Of a stretch of 64,000 bases of DNA, positions 43,861 to 53,224 are shown piece by piece (the first letter of the stretch is position 1; every line of letters begins with the position of its first letter). A program made the translations under genes and the position numbers. Under the pieces are notes generated by a model. The model did no database searches and was not told the DNA's origin. It was given only the letters and a program-made list of their open reading frames with translations. Source of the stretch: Gluconobacter albidus (GTDB lineage: Bacteria; Pseudomonadota; Alphaproteobacteria; Acetobacterales; Acetobacteraceae); assembly GCF_002723915.1 (NCBI RefSeq), contig NZ_BEWL01000003.1:248001-312000 (forward strand), read 5' to 3'.

Positions 43861-45741
43861 TTACGGCTGAACAATCCGCAGGATGAACGCCGTCAGGGTG
43901 TTGACGGCATCGTGCTCCGGGCGATCCGCAGCCAGACGCAGCTCCGGCGACACCGGCGCCTCGTAAGGAGCAGAAACACCCGTAAACTCCGGGATTTTCC
44001 CCGAACGCGCCGCCGCATACAGTCCCTTGGGGTCCCGTTTTTCGCAGGTCTCAAGCGGTGTATCGACGAAGACTTCATGGAAGTTCTCGCCCACGATCTG
44101 CCGCGCCTGCGCCCGGTCCGCCTCAAGCGGAGACACCAGCGCCACGATCACGACCTGCCCGCTTTCGGCCAGAATTTTCGCCACATGCGCCGCACGACGG
44201 ATATTTTCCCGGCGGTCTTCCGGCGAGAACCCAAGATCGCTGCACAGCCCGGCCCGCAGCGTGTCCCCATCCAGAACAGTCGCGTTGATCGCCTGTTCCG
44301 AAAGCGCCAACTCGGCCGCCCGCGCCACCGTGCTCTTGCCCGAACCCGGCAGCCCCGTCAGCCAGAACACGCCGCTCTTATGGCCCCGCGTCTGGACCTG
44401 ACGGGCCGCAGACACACGGCTGGCCGTCGGATGAATGGCATGTTCGCCGTCCGCCAGTTCAGCCGGACCAATCAGCGGCGCGCCACCAACGATGCGCTGG
44501 TAACGATCCACCAGAACACCCCGCCCGTCGCCAAAGCCCGGCGCGAACGGATCGAACAGCACGGCATGGGAGGCCGCCAGCGTGATTTCCGCAAACCCGT
44601 CCGGCGGCACGCTGTCGCCCTCACGCAGGGTCAGGTCTTCCAGATCCACCACGGCGTCGATGGACGCCACCGTCACGTCATGCTCGGCCGTCGTCAGACG
44701 CAGCGTAAAGCTCTCGCCCACCCGCAGCGGTTCACCCCGCAGCCAGAACAGACGCGTGCGAATCCGGGCCGAACGCTCAGGCGCCCCAGCCTTGTCATCC
44801 GCCGGGAACAGCAGATCGCCCCGATCCGGAACCAGATCTGGCTCCAGACGCAGCGCGATGGACTCGCCCGCACCCGCAACCGGAAGTTCCGGAGCATGCC
44901 AGCGGCAGACTTCCGCCACCGTCGCAACCTGACCCTGCGCGCCGATCGCCAGACGGTCGCCTGCACGAACCGTACCGCGCTCGATCCGCCCCGCCACATA
45001 GCGCACGCCATCAAAACGATAGACATCCTGCACCGGCATCCGGAACGGCAGCGCAGCACGCGAAGCTGGCGGCGGCACATTGGCCAGCGCCTCCACCAGC
45101 GTCGGCCCCTTGTACCAGAGCGAACGCTCGGAACGGCTGGCGATGTTGTCACCGTCGCGGGCGGAGGCCGGAACAACGGCCTCAACCTCGATTTCCAGAC
45201 GGCCCAGAAGCTGACGCACGTCGGACTCGACCTTGACGATCTTCGCTTCGTCAAACTCCAGCAGATCGGACTTGTTGAGCAGCACGATCACATGACGAAT
45301 GCCGATCAGACGCAGCAGCATCGCATGACGCCGCGTCTGCTCCTGCGCGCCTTCCTTGGCATCGACAACCAGCACGGCGGCCTCGGCATCGGCGGCCCCC
45401 GTAATCATGTTGCGCAGGAACTGGCGATGGCCCGGCGCATCGACGATCACGAATTCCCGCGATCCCAGACGGAACGGAATCCGCGTGGAATCAACCGTCA
45501 CGCCCTGGTCACGCTCGATCTGAAGGGAATCGAGCAGGAAGCTCCACTCCACCGCCAGACCACGCTTGCGGCTGCTCTCGACGATCTGCGCCAGCTTGCC
45601 GTCCTGAAGACTGTCGGTGTCATACAGCAGACGCCCGATCAGCGAGGATTTGCCATGATCGACATGCCCGACAATGACGATGGGCGTCGCAGCAGCACGA
45701 TGGGTCTCGGAATAATGTCCCGTCACGATATTGTCGCCCAT
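43861..45741 (-). CDS. cysNC: Sulfate adenylyltransferase subunit 1 / APS kinase, fused
   Basis: 626 residues. The N-terminal two thirds are an EF-Tu-like GTPase ([21 protein letters not shown]) that with CysD makes adenylyl sulfate (APS) from sulfate and ATP. The last about 180 residues are APS kinase with P-loop GLPGSGKST and the [16 protein letters not shown] loop, making PAPS. The ATG at 45741 was chosen; a GTG at 45747 overlaps the cysD stop and is equally possible. Operon order is cysH-cysD-cysNC. Confidence 0.95.
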   Translation of the reverse strand: MGDNIVTGHYSETHRAAATPIVIVGHVDHGKSSLIGRLLYDTDSLQDGKLAQIVESSRKRGLAVEWSFLLDSLQIERDQGVTVDSTRIPFRLGSREFVIVDAPGHRQFLRNMITGAADAEAAVLVVDAKEGAQEQTRRHAMLLRLIGIRHVIVLLNKSDLLEFDEAKIVKVESDVRQLLGRLEIEVEAVVPASARDGDNIASRSERSLWYKGPTLVEALANVPPPASRAALPFRMPVQDVYRFDGVRYVAGRIERGTVRAGDRLAIGAQGQVATVAEVCRWHAPELPVAGAGESIALRLEPDLVPDRGDLLFPADDKAGAPERSARIRTRLFWLRGEPLRVGESFTLRLTTAEHDVTVASIDAVVDLEDLTLREGDSVPPDGFAEITLAASHAVLFDPFAPGFGDGRGVLVDRYQRIVGGAPLIGPAELADGEHAIHPTASRVSAARQVQTRGHKSGVFWLTGLPGSGKSTVARAAELALSEQAINATVLDGDTLRAGLCSDLGFSPEDRRENIRRAAHVAKILAESGQVVIVALVSPLEADRAQARQIVGENFHEVFVDTPLETCEKRDPKGLYAAARSGKIPEFTGVSAPYEAPVSPELRLAADRPEHDAVNTLTAFILRIVQP

Positions 45742-45743
45742 TA

Positions 45744-46640
45744 TCACAGATACCCCGCCACACGCAGACGCTCGAACACGTCCTCGGATTCATGATCCAT
45801 CGCACGCCCCGCACGTTCGGAGGTGCGGCTGGTTTCCAGTTCGGCAATCACTTCCGCCACGGTGGACGCATTGCTCTCGATCGGACTGGTGATGTCCTGA
45901 TCGCCCAGCGAGCGGTACCGCTTGCCGTCCTTTGCGAAATACAGATCCACCAGCGGGATGTTCTCGCGCTCGATGTAGCGCCAGATGTCGATCTCCCGCC
46001 AGGACAGCAGCGGATGGACGCGGATATGCATACCGTCTTCATATGGCGTCGCATACTGGTCCCAGAACTCGGGCGGCTGGTTGCGCACGTCCCAGCGATG
46101 CCCGGCACCGCGCGGGCTGAACACGCGCTCCTTCGCCCGCGTCGCCTGTTCGTCACGACGAATACCCGCAATGACGCCACGCAGCTTGTGCTTCTCGATC
46201 ATCGCGGCCAGACCAGCCGTCTTGCGCGCGGCAGACCGCGCGGCCGGGGGAAGCGACGGGTCGATTTCCTCAACCGGCGGGCAATAGCCCAGCAGCAGGT
46301 CGAGATCCCATTTCTTCGTATATTCGTCGCGGAACGCATACATTTCCGGGAATTTCTTCTCGGTATCAACATGCATGACCGGGAACGGCACGCGCCCCAT
46401 GAACGCCTTGCGCGCCAGCCACACCATCACGTTGCTGTCCTTGCCCAGCGACCACAGCAGGGACAGGGGCTTCAGCTTGCGATAGGCCTCGCGCAGGATG
46501 AAAATGCTCTGGGCCTCAAGCTGGTCCAGATCATCCATGATACGCGGCTGTGCCAAAGAAGGGGCCAAAGAAGGGGCCTGAGAGGCAGCAGCCCCTGGGG
46601 TGGAGGACTGATCCCGGGACAGGATCGGTGTCTGCGTCAT
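45744..46640 (-). CDS. cysD: Sulfate adenylyltransferase subunit 2
   Basis: Catalytic ATP-pyrophosphatase-type subunit of ATP sulfurylase, 298 residues. Seen: [27 protein letters not shown] (the SGGKDS-type loop as SLGKDS), [29 protein letters not shown] and the [15 protein letters not shown] end. An N-terminal stretch of about 30 Ser/Ala/Pro-rich residues (with a repeated PSLA) is extra. The start at 46640 is favoured by GGAG 8 bases upstream; ATG at 46658 would overlap the cysH stop by 4 bases. Confidence 0.95.
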   Translation of the reverse strand: MTQTPILSRDQSSTPGAAASQAPSLAPSLAQPRIMDDLDQLEAQSIFILREAYRKLKPLSLLWSLGKDSNVMVWLARKAFMGRVPFPVMHVDTEKKFPEMYAFRDEYTKKWDLDLLLGYCPPVEEIDPSLPPAARSAARKTAGLAAMIEKHKLRGVIAGIRRDEQATRAKERVFSPRGAGHRWDVRNQPPEFWDQYATPYEDGMHIRVHPLLSWREIDIWRYIERENIPLVDLYFAKDGKRYRSLGDQDITSPIESNASTVAEVIAELETSRTSERAGRAMDHESEDVFERLRVAGYL

Positions 46641-46654
46641 TATCCGCTCCGTAG

Positions 46655-47335
46655 TCATGCCGGCCTGTGAATGCCGCATTCCGTCTTGGCCAGACCGGCC
46701 CACCGGCCCGCCCGTCCATCTTCACCATCCTTGACCGCCCTTGTGCACGGAGCACAACCGATCGAGGTGTAACCTTTTGCAACCAGGGGATGCCGCGGCA
46801 GATCCCGGCGCTGCATCTGCGCCTCGATCTGCGCCGGACCCCAGCCCGCCAGCGGGTTGAGCTTCACGCTGCCATCTGGCTGCGGATCAAGAACCGGCAG
46901 CGCCGTGCGCGTTGCTGACTGGCTGCGCTTGCGCCCCGTGATCCAGACATCGAAATCCGGCAGCACCAGATCCAGCGGCTCGACCTTGCGCAGCGCACAG
47001 CACGCATCCGGATCGAACGCGGCCAGCTGGTCCTGCGGATCGCGGTCATGCAGCGCCTTTGGTGTGGGCGAGAGGGTCCGCACATCGGACAGACCCAGAC
47101 TGCGCACCAGCCCCTCGCGATAGTCCAGCGTTTCGGGAAAATGCCGCTTCGTATCCAGAAAAAACACCGGAACGGACGGATCGACCTGCGCCACAAGATC
47201 CAGCAGAACCGCCGACTCCGCCCCAAAAGACGACACAACAGCAACCCGCCCCCGCAGCAGCGTCAGCGTCTCCTGCAAGATCCGGTCTTCCGGGATCTGC
47301 CGAAGATGATCCAGTTCCGTCCGTGAAAGAGACAT
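46655..47335 (-). CDS. cysH: Adenylyl-sulfate (APS) reductase, CysH family
   Basis: Reduces activated sulfate to sulfite with thioredoxin. 226 residues with SSFGAESAVLLDL, FLDTKRHFPET, and the Cys pairs DACCALRK and GCAPCTRA, which bind a 4Fe-4S cluster in the APS-reducing type; the C-terminal ECGIH carries the catalytic Cys. Despite the kinase domain in CysNC, the cluster suggests use of APS. ATG at 47335 has AGGTG upstream; GTG at 47344 is less likely. Confidence 0.94.
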   Translation of the reverse strand: MSLSRTELDHLRQIPEDRILQETLTLLRGRVAVVSSFGAESAVLLDLVAQVDPSVPVFFLDTKRHFPETLDYREGLVRSLGLSDVRTLSPTPKALHDRDPQDQLAAFDPDACCALRKVEPLDLVLPDFDVWITGRKRSQSATRTALPVLDPQPDGSVKLNPLAGWGPAQIEAQMQRRDLPRHPLVAKGYTSIGCAPCTRAVKDGEDGRAGRWAGLAKTECGIHRPA

Positions 47336-47506
47336 GTGCCGCACCTGCCTGTGTCCAGATCAGTCCGACCGCTCAGGCGGCCTGCCCAGAGACATAGGCG
47401 CACATCATCCAAAAATAAACTATTTTGTTTGATATAACTTTTTTGTTTCGTCTTAATCATTCATCATAAAAAATGGCTCGAAATCACACTAAGTGGCCCT
47501 GAACGC

Positions 47507-47520
47507 CATTTTCGAAAATG
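47507..47520. promoter_or_regulatory. 14-bp palindrome upstream of cysH
   Basis: CATTTTCGAAAATG lies about 170 bases before cysH in the 269-bp region after pspF. That region is AT-rich and holds no gene; an A/T-rich stretch at 47412-47470 could be promoter. No known regulator site is matched. Confidence 0.3.
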
Positions 47521-47604
47521 AGAAAACCTATCCCCTCCCTCAAAATCCGGTCACGCGCTTCATCTGGCACGGTTCCTGCATCAGAGGGTTTCATGGACAC
47601 GCCC

Positions 47605-48666
47605 TCACTCCTTCACGCCAAGCGCCTTCCGCGCCTCCTTGTCGGCCAGACCATGCAGCCGCAGATGATGGCGGAACTGGTAGTAGGTCAGACCAAGCAG
47701 CTCGGCCGCGCGCCGCTGGCTGAACTGCGCCTCGCGCAAAGCAGCCTCCAGCAGACTGCGCTCATGCATTCTGACATCCGCCCCGAAATCGCGCGGGAAT
47801 GTCAGCGTATCTCCCCCAGCCGGAGCAGCCGGGGACGCCGCCGTCACCATGCGCTGAACCTGCGCGTCCTTCCAGTCCGGCACGACGAACGGGTCCAGCA
47901 CGATCTCGTCCAGCGCCTTTTCCGGCCGGTCCATCCTGTAAACGCTGCGTTCCACCACATTGCGCAACTCGCGGACGTTGCCGGGCCAGTCATAGGCCTG
48001 CAACCGCTCCAGCGCCCGCTCCGTGAACCCCGCGAACACCTTCCGCCCCAGCTCCGCGCTCATACGGGTGGCGAAATGCCCGGCCAGAAGGGAAATATCC
48101 TCCGGGCGCGCCCGCAGCGGCGGAATGTTCACAACATCAAAGGCCAGCCGGTCCAGCAGATCCGCCCGGAACCGCCCCTCCCGCGCCATGGCGGGCAGAT
48201 CCGCATTGGTCGCCCCGATCAGCCGCACATCCACCCGGATGGTCTCGCTGCCACCCACACGCTCGAAGCTGCCGTATTCAATCACCCGCAGCAGTTTTTC
48301 CTGCACGGCCTGAGACGCGGTGCCGATCTCATCCAGAAACATCGTGCCCCCGTCCGCCCGCTCAAAGCGCGACAGACGCCGCTTCTGCGCGCCGGTGAAG
48401 GCCCCCGCTTCATGGCCGAACAGTTCGCTGTCCAGAAGCGCCTCGGGCAGGGCCGCGCAGTTGAGCTTCACCAGCGGCCGGTCCCACCGGTCCGACAGCA
48501 GGGCCAGACGCGCCGCCACCAGTTCCTTGCCGGTCCCGCGCTCTCCAATCACCAGAACCGGACGCCGCAGGGGCGCCAGACGGGAGACCTGATCCAGCAT
48601 CCCCAGAAATGCCGGAGCCCGCCCGATCGGGGTCGGCACCTCGTCCATATCGGTGCTTCTCGCCAT
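47605..48666 (-). CDS. pspF: Phage shock operon activator, sigma-54-dependent
   Basis: 353 residues with an AAA+ domain and a Fis-type helix-turn-helix, but no N-terminal sensory domain, the PspF layout. Walker A GERGTGKE, the sigma-54 contact loop GAFTGA, the FLDEIGTAS Walker B, and C-terminal RRAAELLGLTYYQFRHHL. Divergent from pspA. The PspF protein is held in check by PspA in the known system. The start at 48666 (MARSTDMDEV) is preferred to 48681. Confidence 0.92.
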   Translation of the reverse strand: MARSTDMDEVPTPIGRAPAFLGMLDQVSRLAPLRRPVLVIGERGTGKELVAARLALLSDRWDRPLVKLNCAALPEALLDSELFGHEAGAFTGAQKRRLSRFERADGGTMFLDEIGTASQAVQEKLLRVIEYGSFERVGGSETIRVDVRLIGATNADLPAMAREGRFRADLLDRLAFDVVNIPPLRARPEDISLLAGHFATRMSAELGRKVFAGFTERALERLQAYDWPGNVRELRNVVERSVYRMDRPEKALDEIVLDPFVVPDWKDAQVQRMVTAASPAAPAGGDTLTFPRDFGADVRMHERSLLEAALREAQFSQRRAAELLGLTYYQFRHHLRLHGLADKEARKALGVKE

Positions 48667-48725
48667 TTTATGGTCTCTCACGCCCCCGTTCAGGTCTTCA
48701 GTTCATAACACCCTCAAAACAGCAC

Positions 48726-48765
48726 CGCTGACAAGGCTCGCTGACAAGGACAGGCATTCTGTCCT
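48726..48765 (+). promoter_or_regulatory. Direct repeat and palindrome before pspA
   Basis: CGCTGACAAGG occurs at 48726 and again at 48739; the second overlaps the palindrome AGGACAG-GCATT-CTGTCCT (48747-48765). These are candidates for PspF upstream sites or an operator. No clear sigma-54 GG-N10-GC element was found. Confidence 0.45.
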
Positions 48766-48792
48766 AAGTCTTCACCAAGGAAGGAAAGCATC

Positions 48793-49476
48793 ATGGGTAT
48801 TTTCTCTCGCCTCGCCGATATCGTGAACTCCAATCTGAATGCGATTCTCGCCAATGCCGAGGACCCGCAGAAAATGATCCGCCTGGTCATTCAGGAAATG
48901 GAAGACACGCTGGTCGAGGTCCGCAGTCAGGCCGTCCGCACGATCGCCGAGCGCAAGCAGCTCGAACGCCGCGTGCGCACCATGATGCACGAAGAAGACG
49001 AATGGCACCGCAAGGCCAGCCTGGCCATCGAACGTGACCGCGACGATCTCGCCCGCGCAGCCCTCGCCGCCCGCCACAGCGTGGAACAGTCGCGCGAGGC
49101 GCTGGAACAGCAGATCGTCCAGATCTCGGACGGGCTGGACCAGCAGAACGACGACATCTCCAAGCTTCAGGCCAAGATCGCCGATGCCAAATCCCGCGAA
49201 AAGGCGCTCTCCATCCGCGCCCGCACCGCACAGGGCCGCCTGAAAACCCGCGAAAAACTCTACGACACCCGCATCGACGACACACTCAACCGTTTCGATC
49301 AGGTGGAACGCGCTCTTGATGAGCTCGAAGGCAAGGCGGAGGCGTATGATCTGGGTCGCCGCACCGGACACCCGACGCTTCAGGAAGAACTCGCGGCGCT
49401 GGAAACCGATGCCGTCGTGGAAAACGAGTTCGAAGCCCTCAAGCGCCGTGTGGCCGAGAAGAAAAACGCAGGCTGA
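48793..49476 (+). CDS. pspA: Phage shock protein A
   Basis: 227 residues, almost all coiled coil, of the PspA/IM30 (ESCRT-III-like) family: MGIFSRLADIVNSNLNAIL amphipathic N-terminus, then AEDPQKMIRLVIQEMEDTLVEV. It binds and stabilises stressed inner membrane and inhibits PspF. AAGGAAGGAA precedes the ATG. First gene of the psp operon, followed by pspB after 27 bases. Confidence 0.96.
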   Translation: MGIFSRLADIVNSNLNAILANAEDPQKMIRLVIQEMEDTLVEVRSQAVRTIAERKQLERRVRTMMHEEDEWHRKASLAIERDRDDLARAALAARHSVEQSREALEQQIVQISDGLDQQNDDISKLQAKIADAKSREKALSIRARTAQGRLKTREKLYDTRIDDTLNRFDQVERALDELEGKAEAYDLGRRTGHPTLQEELAALETDAVVENEFEALKRRVAEKKNAG

Positions 49477-49503
49477 GAAAAGGCTGACCGAAAGGCCCAA
49501 GGC

Positions 49504-49743
49504 ATGAATTCGTCCATCTTCCCCTTCCTTGTTCCAATCACGGCCATTATCTGCTGGTCCGTCGTCAGCATGGCCAAACACGCCAACGGTGCGACGAAAG
49601 GCGCGGCCCAGCAGGACCCCATGCTTCAGGCCGCCCTGACACAGGCCGAAGCCCATGCTACGCGTCTGGAAGAAAGGATCGACCAGCTCGAACGCATCCT
49701 CGACGAGGATATCCCGGGCTGGAGAGCAAGGAACGCACGATGA
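49504..49743 (+). CDS. pspB: PspB-like phage shock protein
   Basis: 79 residues: one N-terminal membrane helix (FPFLVPITAIICWSVVSM) and a C-terminal coiled coil that ends RIDQLERILDEDIPGWRAR, the PspB hallmark (LD.E.PGWR). PspB with PspC senses membrane stress and binds PspA. No classical PspC follows; instead two exported proteins. It overlaps the next gene by 4 bases. Confidence 0.85.
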   Translation: MNSSIFPFLVPITAIICWSVVSMAKHANGATKGAAQQDPMLQAALTQAEAHATRLEERIDQLERILDEDIPGWRARNAR

Positions 49744-51035
49744 CACGCCGCCCCGTCCTCTTTTCCGGCCGCCGCCCGGCGCTTCTGGCCCTGCTGGCGG
49801 GTACCGTCCTGCTGTCGCCCGCAGCCCACGCCGCCCGGATGACCCTGTCCGGAGAGGATCTGGACCTGTCGATCCCCTGCACTGGACAGGTCAGGGTCGT
49901 GGTCGATCCCAACATGAAGGACGGGGCAACGCTTGATTCGAGCAGCCTCGCACAGGTCTCCATGCATACCGGCAAGGAAGAAGCGCAAAGCCGCATCTCC
50001 ATCGCCACGAAGTCCTGCGCCCCCAGCGGAAAGCTGACAATCAGCATCTCCCCCAGCACCGGCCTGACAATCCACGACAGCCACGACACGCATTTCGTCA
50101 TCGCCGGCAAGCTCGCCTCCCTGGACGCCAGCCTCGATTCCGCCACCATAGACATCGAAAACACCCAGTCCCTCGACCTGGACATGCAGGGCGCCTCCAG
50201 TGTCCACATCCACTCCCTCGAACGTGCAGCCCAGATCGTGGCCTCCGGCACTTCGACGCTGACGGCTGACACGGCGCAGCTCGCAGCGCTTTCGGTGCAG
50301 TTGACGCAGAATGCAGGCATGACGCTCTCGGGGGGCAGCATCGACGCCCTGACGCTGATTACGGCCGATCAGGCCAGCGCCACCATTCTGGCTCACGCCA
50401 CGGTGGCGACGGTCGCGGCCAACGGAACGGGCGACGTCAATATTGAAGCGGTCACGGGCCCGATGGTCCGTTCGGGCAAAGGCACTGTCCGTGTCGGTGC
50501 GGAGAACGGCGTGATCTATCGCCCCACACCGGCGCCGCCTGCTGCCGTGACGGCACCTCCTTCCCCAGTAGCCCCCCAGCCGTCCCTTCCGGTCCAGATG
50601 CCGCCCGCCAGCGCGGCCACGACTGCTCCGGCACCTGGGGCTTCGGCTGTTCCAGCGCCTGTTGTGCAATCGCCTGTGGCTCAGACACCTCAGGCTCAGA
50701 CACCTCAGACTCCGGCCGTTCAGGCCCCTGCTGCGTCATCCGCAGTTCCGGCTCCGGCGCCCACCGCACCGTCCTCCGCGCCTGAAAGCCCCGTCACCCC
50801 GCAGACACCAAGCGTCACGGCCCCCTCAAAAGACGCCGCGTCGAATTCCCAGCAGACGGCGCAAGCGCCTGCGCTCCCTCCCGTCACAAGCGCGCCCGCC
50901 CAGTCCGTTCCACAGGCAAAGCTTCCCACCCCCACAACCGTTCCCGCGCCTACAGCGGCGGCACCCGGAACGGGAACCGCCGCTGCGCCTTCGACGACCG
51001 GAAAGAGCGCTCAGAACGGCGCACAGGGAGAATAG
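49740..51035 (+). CDS. Exported beta-helix-like protein with Pro/Ala/Val tail (psp operon)
   Basis: 431 residues: signal peptide (PAAHA), then about 240 residues of short beta-strand repeats (SLDASLDSATIDIENTQS, ASGTSTLTADTAQLAAL) like DUF2807/GIN-domain proteins, then about 170 residues almost wholly Pro, Ala, Val, Thr, Ser and Gln with repeats such as AQTPQAQTPQTP. The tail resembles wall- or periplasm-spanning linkers. It overlaps pspB by 4 bases and is 2 bases from the next gene, so it belongs to the psp operon. No such protein is part of the known Psp systems I recall. Confidence 0.7.
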   Translation: MTRRPVLFSGRRPALLALLAGTVLLSPAAHAARMTLSGEDLDLSIPCTGQVRVVVDPNMKDGATLDSSSLAQVSMHTGKEEAQSRISIATKSCAPSGKLTISISPSTGLTIHDSHDTHFVIAGKLASLDASLDSATIDIENTQSLDLDMQGASSVHIHSLERAAQIVASGTSTLTADTAQLAALSVQLTQNAGMTLSGGSIDALTLITADQASATILAHATVATVAANGTGDVNIEAVTGPMVRSGKGTVRVGAENGVIYRPTPAPPAAVTAPPSPVAPQPSLPVQMPPASAATTAPAPGASAVPAPVVQSPVAQTPQAQTPQTPAVQAPAASSAVPAPAPTAPSSAPESPVTPQTPSVTAPSKDAASNSQQTAQAPALPPVTSAPAQSVPQAKLPTPTTVPAPTAAAPGTGTAAAPSTTGKSAQNGAQGE

Positions 51036-51037
51036 GG

Positions 51038-52387
51038 ATGCGCCATCATCTCCACGCGCGCCTGGCCCTGGTTGCGCTTCTGAGCTGCGGGGCCGCCCCC
51101 GTACCGCCAGCGCCTCCTCCGGCACCTCCCTCACCTCCAGCTCCCCCCTCCTACGACGCTTCCTCGACGAGCAGTCCCGGCACGCTCGTGATCCCGGCGA
51201 CATGTCTTGAAACCCTCTCCATAGTGAGCGGTCCGGACGCGCATATCGTTTCCGGCAGCGGCAGTCTGAAGAAACACGGGGAGCGCCTGACCTTCACGAC
51301 TACCCCACAGGACTGCGCGGCTCAGGACAGTGCGGTCGTCATGATCCCGGCCCGGACCAGTCTCGACATCCAGTCCTCCCATGGCCACACGACGCTCTAT
51401 CGCATCACTGGCGTCAACGGTGACGTCACGGCGGAAAACGGACACGGCGATCTCGACATTGATCAGGCCAGCGGCCTGAACCTGACGATGACAGGCCCCG
51501 GAAACGTCTCGGTCGGACGGGTGACAGGACGGCTGACCGTGCAAAGCCTGTCCAGCGGCGACCTGCGTATCGACGACCTCGCAACCTCAAGCGCCAGCAT
51601 CACGGCCATGTCTTCGGGCGATATCCGGGTCGGACGGGGGAGCGCGGATGTTCTGACGGTCCGGGATTATGGCTCGGCCGATATTGCGCTGAACGCCACG
51701 GCCCGTGATGCGGATCTGACCCTTCTCGGCAGTGGCGACATCACGCTTCAGAAGGTGAGCGAAACGCTGAAGAAGCGCCCTATCGGCTCAGGAACGCTCT
51801 CCGTGCAGGAGACAGCCGGTGCGCGGATCACGACTGTGACCACGCCGGACGGTTCCGCCATCCTGTCCGATGCGACGCGCAAGGTTCTGGACCGTCTCGA
51901 TATCCATCTGGACGTACCAGAGGTCAATTTCGGCACCACGCCCTCTGTCGCTCATCATTCCAGCGGTCATGGCGTGATTGGCCTGCTGCTGAAAATCTTT
52001 CTCGTTATCTGGGCCGTGCGCCTTTTCCGGCGCTATCGCCGGACGGGCGTTCTGCCGTTCCGGGACACGCTGGACAAGGCCGCCGCGGGATATGCAGAGG
52101 GCATACGGAGCTGGTCACGGCACCGCACGGCCTGGCAGGAAACGCCTGCCGCCAGCGCGACAGCAGTGGTCAGGGATGCCGTGCTCGGTTTCCGGCATCA
52201 GAAGCCCGAAGCAGCGGATGATTTCTCCCGCTCTGTCCCGCCGGGTCATCCGCTGGCCCGGCTTCAGGATCGACTGGCGCGCATGGACCGCAGGCTCGGC
52301 CTGCTCGAACGCTGCGTCACATCGCCCGATTTCAGTCTGGAGCGGCAGTTCCGGGATCTGGAACGGACCGACGGACGGCGCGCCTGA
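51038..52387 (+). CDS. Exported beta-helix protein with membrane helix and PspC-type C-terminal tail
   Basis: 449 residues: an N-terminal export signal with a possible lipobox (ALLSC, Cys17), a Pro-rich spacer, about 250 residues of DUF2807-like repeats (SSGDLRIDDL, SSGDIRVGRG, GSGDITLQ), a membrane helix near 310-330 (GVIGLLLKIFLVIWAVRLF), and a cytoplasmic part ending LLERCVTSPDFSLERQFRDLE, close to the ERYVTSDTF-type tail of PspC. The layout would let an outside sensor talk to PspA/PspB inside. This reading is inference; the tail similarity is seen by eye. Confidence 0.68.
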   Translation: MRHHLHARLALVALLSCGAAPVPPAPPPAPPSPPAPPSYDASSTSSPGTLVIPATCLETLSIVSGPDAHIVSGSGSLKKHGERLTFTTTPQDCAAQDSAVVMIPARTSLDIQSSHGHTTLYRITGVNGDVTAENGHGDLDIDQASGLNLTMTGPGNVSVGRVTGRLTVQSLSSGDLRIDDLATSSASITAMSSGDIRVGRGSADVLTVRDYGSADIALNATARDADLTLLGSGDITLQKVSETLKKRPIGSGTLSVQETAGARITTVTTPDGSAILSDATRKVLDRLDIHLDVPEVNFGTTPSVAHHSSGHGVIGLLLKIFLVIWAVRLFRRYRRTGVLPFRDTLDKAAAGYAEGIRSWSRHRTAWQETPAASATAVVRDAVLGFRHQKPEAADDFSRSVPPGHPLARLQDRLARMDRRLGLLERCVTSPDFSLERQFRDLERTDGRRA

Positions 52388-52438
52388 ATGGAGGACGAAA
52401 CTTTGACGTCCGGATGCAGGCAGGGTAGGGGCTGAAGG

Positions 52439-53224
52439 GTGAATGCCGTTCTTGACCCCATAGCGGCCCTTGGCCGCGCCGCTCTCGGCCTTATCAAGCA
52501 GGCAGGTGCTCTGGCCCTGTTCGCGCTGGAGGCTCTGTCGCATCTGGTGCGACCGCCCTTTTACTGGCGTATTTTCTTCTCCAGCCTGATCGAAACGGGG
52601 TTCTTCTCCCTGCCCGTCGTGGCCCTCACCGCCCTGTTCTCGGGGGCCGTGATCGCGCTTCAGTCCTATGTGGGCTTCGGACAGTATCATGTGCAGAGCG
52701 CGATTGCCGGGATCGTCGTCCTCGCCGTGACCCGCGAGCTTGGCCCGGTTCTGGCAGGACTGATGGTGGCTGGACGCGTCGGGGCGGCCATGTCGGCCCA
52801 GATCGGCACCATGCGCGTGACCGACCAGATCGACGCGCTCACCACGCTGTCCACTGATCCGATGAAATATCTCGTGACGCCACGCCTTCTGGCTGGGACG
52901 CTCGCGCTACCCTGTCTTGTGCTGGTGGCGGATATTCTGGGCGTGATGGGCGGTTTCACGGTTTCAGTCGCCAAGCTCGGCTTCTCGCCCTCGACATACA
53001 TCACCGCCACGCTGGACTCGCTCAAGACGATGGATGTGGTCGTGGGCCTCGTCAAAGCGGCGGTGTTCGGATTTCTGATCGCGCTTCTGGGCTGCTACAA
53101 CGGCTATAACAGCCGGGGTGGCGCAGAGGGCGTGGGCTCGGCTACGACAGCCGCCGTCGTCGGCGCGTCCATCCTGCTGCTGCTGTTCGATTATCTCCTG
53201 ACGGATCTGTTCTTCTCACAATGA
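52439..53224 (+). CDS. mlaE: Phospholipid ABC transporter permease MlaE
   Basis: 261 residues with five to six membrane segments; typical MlaE/YrbE phrases SLPVVALTALFSGAVIALQ, VTRELGPVLAGLMVAGRVGAAM and IGTMRVTDQIDAL. Part of the complex that moves phospholipids across the periplasm to keep outer-membrane asymmetry. Start is GTG at 52439. mlaF overlaps by 4 bases. It follows the psp operon by about 50 bases and might be co-transcribed with it. Confidence 0.93.
   Translation: MNAVLDPIAALGRAALGLIKQAGALALFALEALSHLVRPPFYWRIFFSSLIETGFFSLPVVALTALFSGAVIALQSYVGFGQYHVQSAIAGIVVLAVTRELGPVLAGLMVAGRVGAAMSAQIGTMRVTDQIDALTTLSTDPMKYLVTPRLLAGTLALPCLVLVADILGVMGGFTVSVAKLGFSPSTYITATLDSLKTMDVVVGLVKAAVFGFLIALLGCYNGYNSRGGAEGVGSATTAAVVGASILLLLFDYLLTDLFFSQ

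Noticed and set aside
43759-45795. 678-codon open frame antisense to cysNC
   Set aside because: Arg/His/Gln-rich shadow of a strongly conserved gene.
48667-48792. Sigma-54 promoter for pspA
   Set aside because: No GG-N10-GC pair with TGGCAC/TTGC context could be placed.
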